A stretch of DNA of 64,000 nt, taken from Anolis sagrei (taxonomy: Eukaryota; Chordata; Lepidosauria; Squamata; Anolidae). The notes beneath the pieces were generated by a model. It saw only the letters and a list, made by a program, of their open reading frames with translations. It had not been told where the DNA came from and ran no database searches. Both the position numbers and the translations under genes were made by a program. Shown piece after piece: positions 58,101 through 64,000 of this stretch; position 1 is the stretch's first letter, and every line of letters starts with the position of its first letter. Location of the stretch: positions 19,724,375 to 19,788,374 of the forward strand of contig NC_090034.1 in the NCBI RefSeq assembly GCF_037176765.1. The letters run 5' to 3'.

Positions 58101-58777
58101 TGAACTGGGTGGCAATAACATGGGAGCGGACAGCCCCCCTGTTGCAGCAGCTTCAGGGGGTGCTGAGGTTTTTCGCTCTGAATGGGTATTTAATCAATTT
58201 TAATGTTTTTAACTGTTTAATAATATCATTAATATTTAATTTAATTTTAGTTTTGTATATTTTGAGGTTTTAAAGTGTATTGCATTCGTTTTTTGTGAGG
58301 TTCTTTGAGTCTCTTTTTTTAGAGAGAAAAAGTGGACTACTACTAATAGTAAATAATAGGTATTTAGAAGCACATTGCTTCTTACGCTGAGGGTTATAAA
58401 CACCATCCGATCTTGCTGACATGATTCAATATCCTCTTTATGGTTGATTTATCTGCACCTAGAGTAAATACCTTTGAATGAACATTGCAGAGGTACACAA
58501 ACAAGACGAGATTAGGCTTTGGCATTCCTCTCCCTGTGAAGCAGGCCTTTTCATTGTGTAGTCCTCCAGCTGTTTAGATCTCGAACTCCCAGAATCATTG
58601 ATCAGACTAGCTAGGGCCTTTGGGAGCTGGAGGACCACAGAACAAAGCGTCCTGTTTATTAAAGAGTCTTTGTAGAGGATTCCAAATGAATGACTTTAGT
58701 TCTGCTTCTGATCAAATCCTGTTCTTCTTTTCCAGATCTCTGTATTTTCTGGCTTCTGGAACTACAAGCTGTACTAA
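38926..58777 (+). CDS. ROGDI: ROGDI, Rabconnectin-3/RAVE-type V-ATPase regulator; 11 coding exons
   Basis: Metazoan counterpart of yeast Rav2. It associates with DMXL1/2 and WDR7 and regulates assembly of the V-ATPase on endosomes, lysosomes and synaptic vesicles; human loss causes Kohlschutter-Tonz syndrome. Exons: 38926-38970, 46754-46825, 48297-48379, 50433-50487, 51630-51710, 54405-54500, 54884-54982, 56122-56235, 56466-56515, 57303-57429, 58736-58777. All introns are GT-AG and phases close exactly to 287 residues, the human length. Conserved blocks include KQENFIL (exon 3), [11 protein letters not shown] (exon 4), [19 protein letters not shown] (exon 5), [20 protein letters not shown] (exon 7) and [17 protein letters not shown] (exon 8). 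No signal peptide or membrane segment is seen. The start could be the ATG at 38926 (human-like length) or at 38932, which has the better Kozak context. Confidence 0.96.
39519..39549. repeat. Perfect AT hairpin
   Basis: tataatggttta and taaaccattata form a 12-bp stem with a 6-base loop, at the end of a (TA)-rich tract and just before a BovB fragment. Confidence 0.75.
39549..39915 (+). mobile_element. BovB LINE 3' end (truncated)
   Basis: Encodes [20 protein letters not shown], then [20 protein letters not shown] and [17 protein letters not shown], the conserved end of BovB (RTE clade) ORF2. It ends gagtcggaaacgactgaaca, the BovB 3' terminus. It is 5' truncated. Confidence 0.88.
39927..40283. 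mobile_element. hAT-type MITE with 8-bp target duplication
   Basis: Ends CAGGGGTCCTCAAACT and GTTTGAGGACCCCTG; perfect duplications GTATAGTA at 39919-39926 and 40284-40291. Interior about 320 bp, noncoding. It landed just after the BovB 3' end. Confidence 0.92.
40350..40432 (+). mobile_element. LINE 3' tail with (CATA)n
   Basis: ttgagccactctgagtccac, ttcggggtgagaatggcggc, atataaatg and (CATA)n: an L2-like tail. Confidence 0.65.
40435..41010 (+). mobile_element. Non-LTR retrotransposon fragment, R4/Dong-like
   Basis: Encodes [37 protein letters not shown] and [13 protein letters not shown], a pattern of the C-terminal region of a vertebrate non-LTR polymerase. The clade is a guess. A 39-bp direct tandem repeat (40482-40520 and 40521-40559) lies upstream of it in the same frame. 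Confidence 0.6.
41650..43245 (+). mobile_element. BovB LINE, ORF2 fragment split by a SINE
   Basis: Left part aaaacatctatttctgcttc ([13 protein letters not shown]), then the SINE, then [20 protein letters not shown], the polymerase box [20 protein letters not shown] (YAED where active copies have YADD), and the end [20 protein letters not shown] to KVMKSRRRP. The two parts carry frame breaks and the 5' half is missing. It lies in ROGDI intron 1, same strand. Confidence 0.9.
41718..42197 (+). mobile_element. tRNA-derived SINE with L2-like tail, nested in BovB
   Basis: Head gggattgtggcgcagctggc and gtcatgagttcgaagccagc (box-B-like). Body gggaccaccttgtgtgggag. Tail tccgccctgagtcccctgcg, ggaatataag and (AAAT)n. 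It is flanked by TTTGACT at 41711-41717 and 42198-42204, within the BovB codons for FDC. Confidence 0.85.
43745..44340 (+). mobile_element. hAT-type MITE next to an L2-like LINE 3' end
   Basis: Bases 43748-43865: CAGGTGTGGGCAAACTTTGG to gtttgcccatgcctg. From 43866: L2-like ORF2 end ([20 protein letters not shown]) and 3' UTR ending ccaagtcccccgatagaggg and (AAAT)n. Confidence 0.78.
44345..45870. other. ROGDI intron 1, mostly unrecognised, with one LINE tail
   Basis: Bases 45000-45205 look like a LINE 3' end (ttgttagctgccgtgagccc, ctcgaggaggaaggcgggta, aataacaacaac). I see no exon-like sequence in the rest. Confidence 0.45.
45883..46017. mobile_element. hAT-type MITE with 8-bp target duplication
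   Basis: CACTGGTTCTCAACCTGTGG at the left, ACAGGTTGAGAACCACCA at the right; perfect CTTTAAAA duplications at 45875-45882 and 46018-46025. Confidence 0.9.
46203..46362. mobile_element. Palindromic MITE
   Basis: tggctgaatctacactggca and attgtagatccagcca ends, with internal inverted pieces (aatgcagcctgaattgcac). Same broad family as 16918 and 38090. Confidence 0.6.
46754..46825 (+). CDS. ROGDI: ROGDI exon 2
   Basis: Acceptor tttctatgcag, donor AAG|GTATTT. Residues 16-39: [20 protein letters not shown] then ILK, an amphipathic helix. Intron 1 before it is 7.8 kb and packed with transposon remnants. Confidence 0.95.
47288..47685. mobile_element. Non-autonomous TIR element with inner (GATA)n
   Basis: CAGGCAGTCCCCAAGTTACA at the left and TGTAACTCGGGGACTGCCTG at the right. 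Interior 360 bp, with (AGAT)n at 47390-47425. The family name is not certain. Confidence 0.75.
48297..48379 (+). CDS. ROGDI: ROGDI exon 3
   Basis: Acceptor tctcttgcctag, donor AA|GTATGT. Residues 40-67: [20 protein letters not shown] then NFILGSS. Confidence 0.95.
48390..49495. other. ROGDI intron 3, nothing recognised
   Basis: About 1.1 kb between exon 3 and the SINE without a repeat, exon or RNA that I can support. Confidence 0.45.
49502..49765 (+). mobile_element. tRNA-derived SINE, nearly complete
   Basis: cccctgtggtgcaatgggtt, ggcggtttgaatctgaggag, gagaagcctcccacaggatg, ccctgggcaacgtccttgca, ctcaagttgctcctgacaca, then an A-rich tail. The most complete copy of this SINE in the window. 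Confidence 0.88.
50433..50487 (+). CDS. ROGDI: ROGDI exon 4
   Basis: Acceptor ctcattctag, donor GCA|GTAAGC. Residues 67-85: [18 protein letters not shown]. Confidence 0.95.
51185..51430 (+). mobile_element. CR1-like LINE 3' fragment
   Basis: acatagagttggaagagacc, ctgccaggcaggaaaagcac, agatggccatccagcctcta and gttcaggtggaatctccttt in consensus order. Confidence 0.75.
51630..51710 (+). CDS. ROGDI: ROGDI exon 5
   Basis: Acceptor ccttgtctcag, donor CAG|GTATTT. Residues 86-112: [20 protein letters not shown] then KQWKLQQ. A solo LTR sits about 100 bases into the next intron. Confidence 0.95.
51806..52637 (-). mobile_element. Solo LTR (832 bp), minus orientation, fossil
   Basis: Plus-strand ends TGTGCTGTCGCATGC and GTTGTACCTGCACA (inverted TGTGC/GCACA), with perfect GCTGT duplications at 51801-51805 and 52638-52642. 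A minus-strand AATAAA at about 51956-51961 marks R/U5. An internal tandem repeat of about 27 bp (core CCGGCCAAGC, four copies, 52270-52365) is present. It lies in ROGDI intron 5. Confidence 0.85.
52790..53058 (+). mobile_element. L2-like LINE 3' end with (ATT)n
   Basis: Ends gtaagccgccccgagtccct, gggaagatggtggcagggta, aataaaat and (TTTA)n/(TTA)n. Confidence 0.7.
53083..53430 (-). mobile_element. Sauria-type SINE (tRNA head, BovB-like tail), reversed
   Basis: aggtttctccttgacattaa, gtgtccaactctggggggtg, atgtggctggcatgactgca, aactgctaggttggcagaag, agattcgaaccattaacctt and the tRNA-like head at 53425. Confidence 0.85.
53895..54170 (-). mobile_element. L2-like LINE 3' end, reversed
   Basis: (AAT)n, actttatttatacctcacca, ctccccgaagggactcaggg and A-rich sequence. 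Confidence 0.7.
54405..54500 (+). CDS. ROGDI: ROGDI exon 6
   Basis: Acceptor ttacttttctag, donor AAG|GTGAGC. Residues 113-144: [18 protein letters not shown] then [14 protein letters not shown]. Confidence 0.95.
54884..54982 (+). CDS. ROGDI: ROGDI exon 7
   Basis: Acceptor tttccgtggcag, donor ACG|GTAACT. Residues 145-177: [20 protein letters not shown] then [13 protein letters not shown]. Confidence 0.95.
55145..55400 (-). mobile_element. SINE/LINE with L2-like tail, reversed
   Basis: (AAT)n, actttatttgtattccaccc, accccgaaggggactcaggg; beyond it caaacattcaatgccgcttt matches the inner part of the SINE at 41718 in reverse, so it is probably the same SINE family, truncated. Confidence 0.65.
55817..56010. 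mobile_element. Palindromic hAT-type MITE with internal duplication
   Basis: CAGGCATGGGCAAACTTTGG at the left, gttagctcatgcctg at the right. The centre carries caggctgttaggaattgtgg twice, so it is longer than sister copies. Confidence 0.72.
56122..56235 (+). CDS. ROGDI: ROGDI exon 8
   Basis: Acceptor tctctgtgcag, donor AAG|GTATTG. Residues 178-215: [20 protein letters not shown] then [18 protein letters not shown]. Confidence 0.95.
56466..56515 (+). CDS. ROGDI: ROGDI exon 9 (50-nt small exon)
   Basis: Acceptor cctttcag, donor TT|GTAAGT. Residues 216-232: [16 protein letters not shown]. Confidence 0.94.
56590..56815 (-). mobile_element. tRNA-derived SINE, reversed
   Basis: gtcagaatcgacttgagaaa, gtgggaggcttctctcatat, cccagattcgaacttctgac; same SINE as 49502. 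Confidence 0.8.
56914..57175 (+). mobile_element. Penelope-like element terminal repeat
   Basis: attgtcgaaggctttcatga, ttgctgtgagttttctggac, catctatggcaggcatcttc, ttggaaactcggcaagtgag; the terminal repeat seen at 37262. Confidence 0.65.
57303..57429 (+). CDS. ROGDI: ROGDI exon 10
   Basis: Acceptor atttctttccag, donor AAG|GTGAGG. Residues 232-274: [20 protein letters not shown] then [15 protein letters not shown]. Confidence 0.95.
57626..57975 (+). mobile_element. Sauria-type SINE
   Basis: ctatggtggcacagtgggtt, tgctgaacttgctgaccaaa, gtcaacctagcagttcaaaa, atgaccttggaggtgtctac, aactagatttaatgtcaggg. The tail resembles the BovB 3' end, which suggests BovB mobilised it. Confidence 0.85.
58085..58345 (+). 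mobile_element. L2-like LINE remnant
   Basis: acagcccccctgttgcagca resembles the ORF2 region REHTTPLLKQL of other copies; then an AT-rich 3' part. Strongly decayed. Confidence 0.4.
58736..58777 (+). CDS. ROGDI: ROGDI exon 11, terminal coding exon
   Basis: Acceptor ttcttcttttccag. Residues 275-287, [16 protein letters not shown] at 58775-58777. Human ends ISVFSSYWSYRPF, so the last five residues have drifted but the length is kept. Confidence 0.93.
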   Translation: MSVFSGFWNYKLY

Positions 58778-59560
58778 TCCTTCTTTCAAACGTGGTCCAA
58801 ATTGTAGTTTCCATTCCAATCACTCTCTTCTGGGGAGGAGGTTGTTGTCGTATAAGCTGTGTATTGTGGGATCCCTCCACTCCTGGTCGCCATGGAGTGT
58901 TGGCCTCCTTGTGCGTCATATATATGTCATTATTTATTAGCACTTTAGGGGCACAAGATATTTCTTCCCAAGGGCAATGAGGTTAGGGGTGACACTAAGC
59001 CTTTAAAACAGTCCCATTTGTGGGAGTGACTGTGGAAGGAGGCTAGGACTTCTATCTTTGCCTATTCCCTGTCCCTTTGGAGGAGAAGAGGGACCAACTG
59101 GAGCCATAGCATTCACTCATAATCCTCCCATATAAATTTCCATTTTGGGTTTGGCATCTGCACCTACCATTTTGCTTAAATGTTACTGTTCATTTCCACA
59201 ACTGGAACTCAGAGGCACAGGGAACTATTTCCTTTTGATGGTGGGTTAAACCTGTTTTTGTCAAGTAGACGCAGTGATGTCAGGCTTGTGGCCCTCCAGT
59301 TGAAACTCCCAAAATTCCTGGCTGTCAGGCAAGCTGGTAAGAGCTTCCGTGAGTTGGAGTTCCAAACATCTAGAGGGCCTGAAGTGGAGGCACTATCTCA
59401 TTATCAGGTCTTCCGGTGATCCCTTTCTAGGCCCATCTGCCACAAGGCAAAGAAAACTATAAATGCTGTCCGAGTGGCGGAAGTGGTCAATTGATTGCTG
59501 CTACATTCGTGAAAATAATGAATATATTGTGAAATAAAAGTTCCCTGAATATTGTGATGG
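58778..59560 (+). other. ROGDI: ROGDI 3' UTR with poly(A) signal at 59533-59538
   Basis: AATAAA at 59533-59538 is followed by TG-rich sequence, giving a 3' UTR of about 0.78 kb. A MITE-like palindrome at about 59275-59395 lies inside it. Confidence 0.6.
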
Positions 59561-59740
59561 ATGGATGTCAGTTCTTGGCCTTCTTTGAAAGTGATTCCTT
59601 TGAGTGTGGTGTGTTGACACAGGATGGTTTAAACTCAAGGCAAGTTCGTTGAGGCACTGTTTCAAATTCAGTACCAAAATGCAATTGAAGGTGACTTCCT
59701 ACACTGTTGAAATGAACAAAATTATGTTTGTCTACTTGAA

Positions 59741-60290
59741 TCATAGAGTTGGAAGAGACCCCCAAGGGCCATCCAGACTAACCCCCTTCTGCCAGGCAGG
59801 AAAAGTACAATCAGATCCCTCTCAGCAGATAGTCATCAGCCTCTGTTTCAAAACCTGCAGAGATTGAGACTGCACCACCTTCCATTCCACCTCAAATGTT
59901 GCAATTTTGAACATTCATAGATTCCTATAGTTGAAAGGGATCCCATAAAGGACATTCAATCCACAGACACCTTTGGTCAAGCAGGAAGGCACAATCAAAG
60001 CCCTCCTAAAAGATGGCCATCCAAACCTCTGTTTAAAGACTTTCATAGGATCCTCAAGGTAGACCCTAGGAGCCATCCAGTCCCACCTCCTTCTGCCAGG
60101 CAGTTAAGACACAACCAAAGCATCCCCGACAGATGACCATCTAGCCTCTGTTTTGGAGCTTCCATCAGACTCTGAGGTATGGAGTTCCACTGTTAAACAG
60201 CTCTTATTGTAAGGAAGTACTTCCTAATGTTCAAGTGGAATCTCACTTCCTGTCATTTGAACCCATTGCAACCCATTGTGTCTCTTAATT
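59741..60290 (+). mobile_element. Cluster of CR1-like LINE 3' fragments between ROGDI and SMIM22
   Basis: Three overlapping 3'-end pieces in a row (about 59741-59900, 59915-60055, 60056-60290), each with versions of agttggaagagaccc, ccatccag and ctgccaggcag. Only the last continues to gttcaagtggaatctcactt. Confidence 0.7.
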
Positions 60291-60356
60291 CTTTCCTCTT
60301 ACCCCATTGTGTCTACTAAACATTTAAAGGCAACTCAAGGATGCTGTGTTTTTTAC

Positions 60357-60362
60357 TTTATT
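60357..60362 (-). terminator. SMIM22: SMIM22 poly(A) signal
   Basis: AATAAA on the minus strand about 420 bases after the stop. It is the first such signal and fits a short 3' UTR ending near 60340. Confidence 0.6.
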
Positions 60363-60780
60363 CAAGTCATTACCTTCAGAAACCAAGATTCACAAGAATC
60401 CAGGCAAATTAGAATTTGGTCATAGTAGCCTAAAATAAAATACACTATGATTCTATAAGGGCGAAACCACACTTTTTCAGTTGGACTTCGGTTCATGGTT
60501 ATAGAAGGGGAAAATCAAGATTGAGCTCTGTTCTCAAGAAACACAAAGATGTTGAGCTTCACAGTTTTTGCAACATCAGATCTTTGAAGCATTTGACAAT
60601 CGGCTCATGGATGAAGACCTGAGTGCTGTGCTGCGTCCCTGTTTATAGGTAAAGGTTAGAAAGGATCACAGTTTTAACACCAACCCAATGGTCCCCTCTT
60701 TGGTGGGATCCAATTTACAGAAAAAGCATGAAAGCAAAGGCACTTGATTGTGTTTGCAGAGGTGACCTGTTCCAGCAGGG

Positions 60781-60828
60781 CTAAGGCTCCATGCCCTTGT
60801 TGTCGATGCCGACTTTTCCCCTGGGAAC
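60781..60828 (-). CDS. SMIM22: SMIM22 last coding exon
   Basis: Residues 75-89, VPRGKVGIDNKGMEP, then TAG at 60783-60781. Human ends in a similar KGVDNLALEP. Confidence 0.9.
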   Translation of the reverse strand, partial: VPRGKVGIDNKGMEP

Positions 60829-63591
60829 CTGTATACATAAAAGCAATTATTTAGATCTTCAGGGAATGTATATGACTAGTAAATGGGTAAAAAAATGAAG
60901 CAGAGAGTGAGGACCAGGACATCCATAGGGAGACCAAGGTGCTTGTTTATAAAGCCATTGTCCTCCCAACCCTGCTATATGCCTGCGAAACGTGGACTGT
61001 CTACAGGCATCATATGCAACTCCTGGAACGATGCCATCAGCGCTGCCTCCAAAAAATCCTGAAAATCTCTTAGGAAGACAGGCGGACAAATGTCAGCATG
61101 CTGGAAGAAGCAAAAGCCACCAGCATTGAAATGATGCTCCTCTGCCATCTATTCCGCTGGACTGACCACGTTGTCCGAATGCCTGATCACCGTCTCCCAA
61201 AGCAGCAACTCTACTCCAAACTCAAGAACGGGAAACAGAATGTTGGCAGACAGGAAAAGAGATTTAAAGATGGGCTTAAAGCCAACCTTAAAAACTGGCA
61301 TAGACACTGAGAACTGGGAATCCCTGGCCCTTGAATGCTGTAACCAGAGGTCAGCTGTGACCAGCAGTGCTGCAAAATTCTAAGAGCAGCGAATGGAGGG
61401 CGAAAGAGAGAAACATGCCAAGAGGAAGGCACATCAAGCCAACCCTAACCGGGACTGCTTTCCACTTGGAAACCAGTGTCCTCACTGTGGGAGAAGATGC
61501 GGATCAAGAATAGGGCTGCACAGCCACCTGCGGACCTACCGCCAAGCCACCACATCTGGAAGACAATAATCCTCGAGCTATGAGCTACTGACTATTAAGC
61601 AAACTGCTTTGGCAGGCACAAACCTATCAGAACCTATGGCCTATCAGATGATGGGCTACAATTCTCATGGGCACTAGATACTGTCTTGGGCAAACAGCTG
61701 GAGTCTAGCAACACCTGGAAAGTGTCAGGTTCTTACCTTTGAGCTTGGGAAATGTACAAGTTGAACCAGGTTTTGGGCTCCAGCAATGAACTCCATGAGA
61801 TGCAGAGGTTCCTTCTGATTGAATAAGTCCTTAATATATAGTACTAATTTGCCCCAGAGTTGTGTGTTCAACATTTCAGAATTTTGTGACAGTTACCTGG
61901 CCTCAAAGAAAAAGAGCTGCAATAGCACCGTCCTGCATGCAGCTGTGCAGGACACATCTGCCTCCTTTGCAAGAATACCTGTGTTTGTGTGCAATTTGCT
62001 GCTTCCAGTGTGCTAAGCTTTTGCTACAGGATCTCAGAGGGTTTTTACCTTGTTGTATGATCTAGGTGAGTCACAATCACAGCAGCAGCAGAAACAGCGG
62101 ATAAGGACCAGAAGAGCCATCAAGAGGACCACACCTGGCAGATAGTCAAAAAAGGGCATCAGTTTTTGAGGACATTAACCTACCAGGGGCCATACTAGAA
62201 GGAATACCTATTTTGTCTTCCAACTTAGGTGTTTGAAATACTACTCCCAAAAATACCAAGCATTGCCTGGGTGCCATTGGGACCACTGCTTGCCTACTTT
62301 CTCCCTTCTCCAGCTCTGATAAAACCAGTCTGACAATGTCTCCATGACAACACTCTAGTAAAAGTGGACAGGCTCCTTATGTGGCCCTTTCTTTCCTTCC
62401 TCCCTTTCACTCATACAGTTTCTCCCTCTCTTGTCCCCCTTTCTTTCCTTTCTCTTCTTTTCTATTTCCTTCTTTTTCTTCCTTCTTTCCCTCCTCTCCC
62501 CTTATACCTTTCCTCATCTCCTTTTTCTACCTTCCCTCTTTCATTTTTTCATTCCTCCCATTCCCCCTTTTTCTCTCTTCCCTTCATTTCTTAATCCTTT
62601 CCTCTTTTCCCTTCCTTCCCCTCATCCTCTTCCTTCTTTCCCTTCTCCCATCTTTCTTTCCTTTCCTTCCTCCTTTGGTTTTTCTTTCCTTCCTCCCTTT
62701 TCCTCATCCACATAACCTAGCAGCAGCCAAGCTACTTCACCCTCTTTCTTTCCCAGTGACATCACAGCAGACCACTTCAGATTCTTTACCTAACCACAGC
62801 CAATCTGTTTTGTTCCTTTCCCTTTAAGTGAATTTTTTACATTTCTTCAGTGTCATGCATATCTGGTATTTGGCAATCCAGCCACTGACTAAATCCAGAA
62901 TCTGCTTAGTTTCAGCAAGGCTGCTTAAGCATAATGATTTAGTTTTTCAGTTTAATTTTTTTGGAGCCCCCGACAGCGTAGCAGGTTAAACCGCTGAGCT
63001 GTTGAACTTGCTGACCGAAAGGTCAGCGGTTCGAATCCAGGGAGCAAGGTGAACTCCTGCTGTTAGGCCCAGCTTCTGTCAACTTAGCAGTTTGAAAACA
63101 TGCAAATGTGAGATCAATAGATACCGCTCCAGTAAGAAGGTAACGGTGCTCCATGTAATGCTGGCCACATGACCTTGGAGGTGTCTATGGACAACGCTGG
63201 CTCTTCGCTTAGCAATGGAGATGAGCACCACCCCCCTGAGTTGGATACGACTCGACTTAATGTCAGGGGAAACCTTTACTTATTCTTTTAGCGACTACTT
63301 TTCAAACTATATGGTTATTTCTGTCCCCAAACAACTTGAGTCTCTGCTGATCTACTGAAATGCCCAGCGAAGCATGTTTGGGTGAAAAGCTCAAAATCAT
63401 AGAAGCCAGGACTCCTCAAACTGCCAGTGCTGTCCTTCCTTCCACTCTGACTTACCAATAAAGGTGAAGAAGATGACAAAGGCCACAATGTCCCAGGTGG
63501 ACTGAAACAGCTCCTTGCTCTGCAGTCGACTCAGGACATCATTGATCTGGTCACTGAGCTCTTGGCCAAAATCCTTGCCTGATTCGCTCAT
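60781..63591 (-). CDS. SMIM22: SMIM22 (CASIMO1), single-pass membrane microprotein; three coding exons
   Basis: Small integral membrane protein; the human homologue (CASIMO1) is a short microprotein reported to act with squalene epoxidase in lipid metabolism. Exons on the minus strand: 63591-63456, 62134-62049, 60828-60781. Splice sites are TTG|GTAAGT, ctgccag, AAG|GTAAAA and tatacag; phases close to 89 residues (human 83). An N-terminal amphipathic helix with FQSTWDIVAFVIF (29-41) leads into a hydrophobic span of about 35-56, then a CFCCCCDCD cysteine cluster (59-67), a basic stretch and the end GIDNKGMEP. Human has FQSTWDTVAFIVF, CCCC and VDNLALEP at the same places. It is convergent with ROGDI, as in human. 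The exons are short, and the two last ones hold no ATG-started frame of note. Confidence 0.93.
60905..61570 (+). mobile_element. Non-LTR retrotransposon ORF2 C-terminal fragment, clade unassigned
   Basis: Encodes VYKAIVLPTLLYACETWTVY, LLCHLFRWTDHVVRMPDHRL and a terminal zinc-finger-like CPHCGRRCGSRIGLHSHLRT (CxxC...H...H). It lies in the second SMIM22 intron, opposite strand, and has lost frame continuity. Confidence 0.7.
61571..62045. other. SMIM22 intron 2, right part, nothing recognised
   Basis: No repeat or exon that I can support. Confidence 0.4.
62049..62134 (-). CDS. SMIM22: SMIM22 middle coding exon
   Basis: Residues 46-74: VVLLMALLVLIRCFCCCC then DCDSPRSYNK. It completes the transmembrane span and carries the cysteine cluster, a palmitoylation-type site by inference. 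Confidence 0.92.
62385..62705 (+). repeat. Polypyrimidine tract (about 320 bp)
   Basis: Imperfect CTTT/CCTT units with very few purines, in SMIM22 intron 1. Its long open frames are low complexity. Confidence 0.9.
62963..63288 (+). mobile_element. Sauria-type SINE
   Basis: agcaggttaaaccgctgagc, ggtcagcggttcgaatccag (intact box-B-like), gtcaacttagcagtttgaaa, gttggatacgactcgactta, atgtcaggggaaaccttta. Confidence 0.87.
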
Positions 63592-63630
63592 TTTCCCTCC
63601 CTTTGCGCTCTCCCAAACGAACAGTTGTAG
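63456..63630 (-). CDS. SMIM22: SMIM22 first coding exon (with about 39 nt of 5' UTR)
   Basis: The ATG is at 63591-63589 and codes residues 1-45 plus one base. The donor is G|GTAAGT. Upstream caatttgcag (acceptor ending at 63631) suggests a separate noncoding first exon further right. An in-frame ATG lies further upstream, but on the intron side of that acceptor. Confidence 0.88.
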
Positions 63631-64000
63631 CTGCAAATTGAGTACAATATTCAAGATACATGCATGCCGTAAGATGGCACAGGATCAGAATGAAATGCCA
63701 ACAGAGAAACCATAAAAGGAAAGCCATCCCAGCCTTCGTCAGCAAACATAGATATCATAGTTTTCCAAAATATTCATTGCTCCTCACTATGAATGCAAGA
63801 GAATGTGTTATTTTGGAGACGGAATACTGAAAACCAATATTTCAGATTTCTATTAAAAGGCTGATGCCTTTGGGACACTTAACAGAAACAATCCTTTCTA
63901 AAATGAACCATTTCTCTATAGGAGTCTGTTCTTGTACAACATTTGCCTTGATTCATTGGCAAAGCTTATTGGCTATGAATGTTTCTGTATCTGTTATGGG
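63631..64000. other. Right edge, SMIM22 5' flank or intron
   Basis: AT-rich sequence without a clear exon. The SMIM22 promoter or first noncoding exon should lie further right. Confidence 0.4.

Noticed and set aside
62364-62827. Secreted or membrane protein from Phe/Leu/Ser-rich frames
   Set aside because: Polypyrimidine repeat translation, all three frames look alike.
62964-63040. tRNA gene suggested by box-A/B-like sequence
   Set aside because: This is the tRNA-like head of a SINE; no cloverleaf with a proper anticodon arm was evident, and the BovB-like tail follows directly.

Overview
This window is vertebrate genomic DNA, most likely from a squamate reptile and probably an iguanian such as an anole. 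Genes are split into many small exons with GT-AG introns. The introns hold BovB LINEs, L2-like and CR1-like LINE tails, tRNA-derived SINEs of lizard type (one with a BovB-like tail), Penelope-like pieces, many palindromic hAT-type MITEs and four solo LTRs. The species is an inference; the repeat set and the gene order are read from the sequence.

Four host genes can be assembled exon by exon. They lie in the order known from human 16p13.3 (SMIM22-ROGDI-GLYR1-UBN1), shown here reversed. (1) UBN1, minus strand, bases 174-998: the first two coding exons only; the rest runs off the left edge. (2) GLYR1, plus strand, bases 6385-33758: all 16 coding exons, joining to a 556-residue frame, with a long 3' UTR to about 36680. 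(3) ROGDI, plus strand, bases 38926-58777: all 11 coding exons, joining to 287 residues. (4) SMIM22, minus strand, bases 60781-63591: three coding exons, joining to an 89-residue membrane microprotein.

UBN1 and GLYR1 diverge from one GC-rich promoter near 5.9-6.7 kb. ROGDI starts in a second GC-rich island (38.4-39.1 kb) that holds a tandemly duplicated GC-box/CCAAT module between two perfect CRE palindromes. ROGDI and SMIM22 converge, with poly(A) signals about 0.8 kb apart.

Functionally, UBN1 (HIRA histone-chaperone subunit) and GLYR1 (PWWP chromatin reader and KDM1B cofactor) are both chromatin proteins. ROGDI belongs to the Rabconnectin-3/RAVE group that controls V-ATPase assembly. SMIM22 is a small single-pass membrane protein.

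Most of the remaining sequence is transposon fossil. The clearest structures are four solo LTRs with perfect 5-bp target duplications (one inside a SINE), a SINE inside a BovB LINE with a 7-bp duplication, three hAT MITEs with perfect 8-bp duplications, a 58-bp minisatellite that grew from one MITE arm beside the GLYR1 promoter, and an inverted pair of one MITE family flanking GLYR1 exons 13-14. I found no prokaryote-type system, CRISPR array, functional tRNA or rRNA, or new multigene system.
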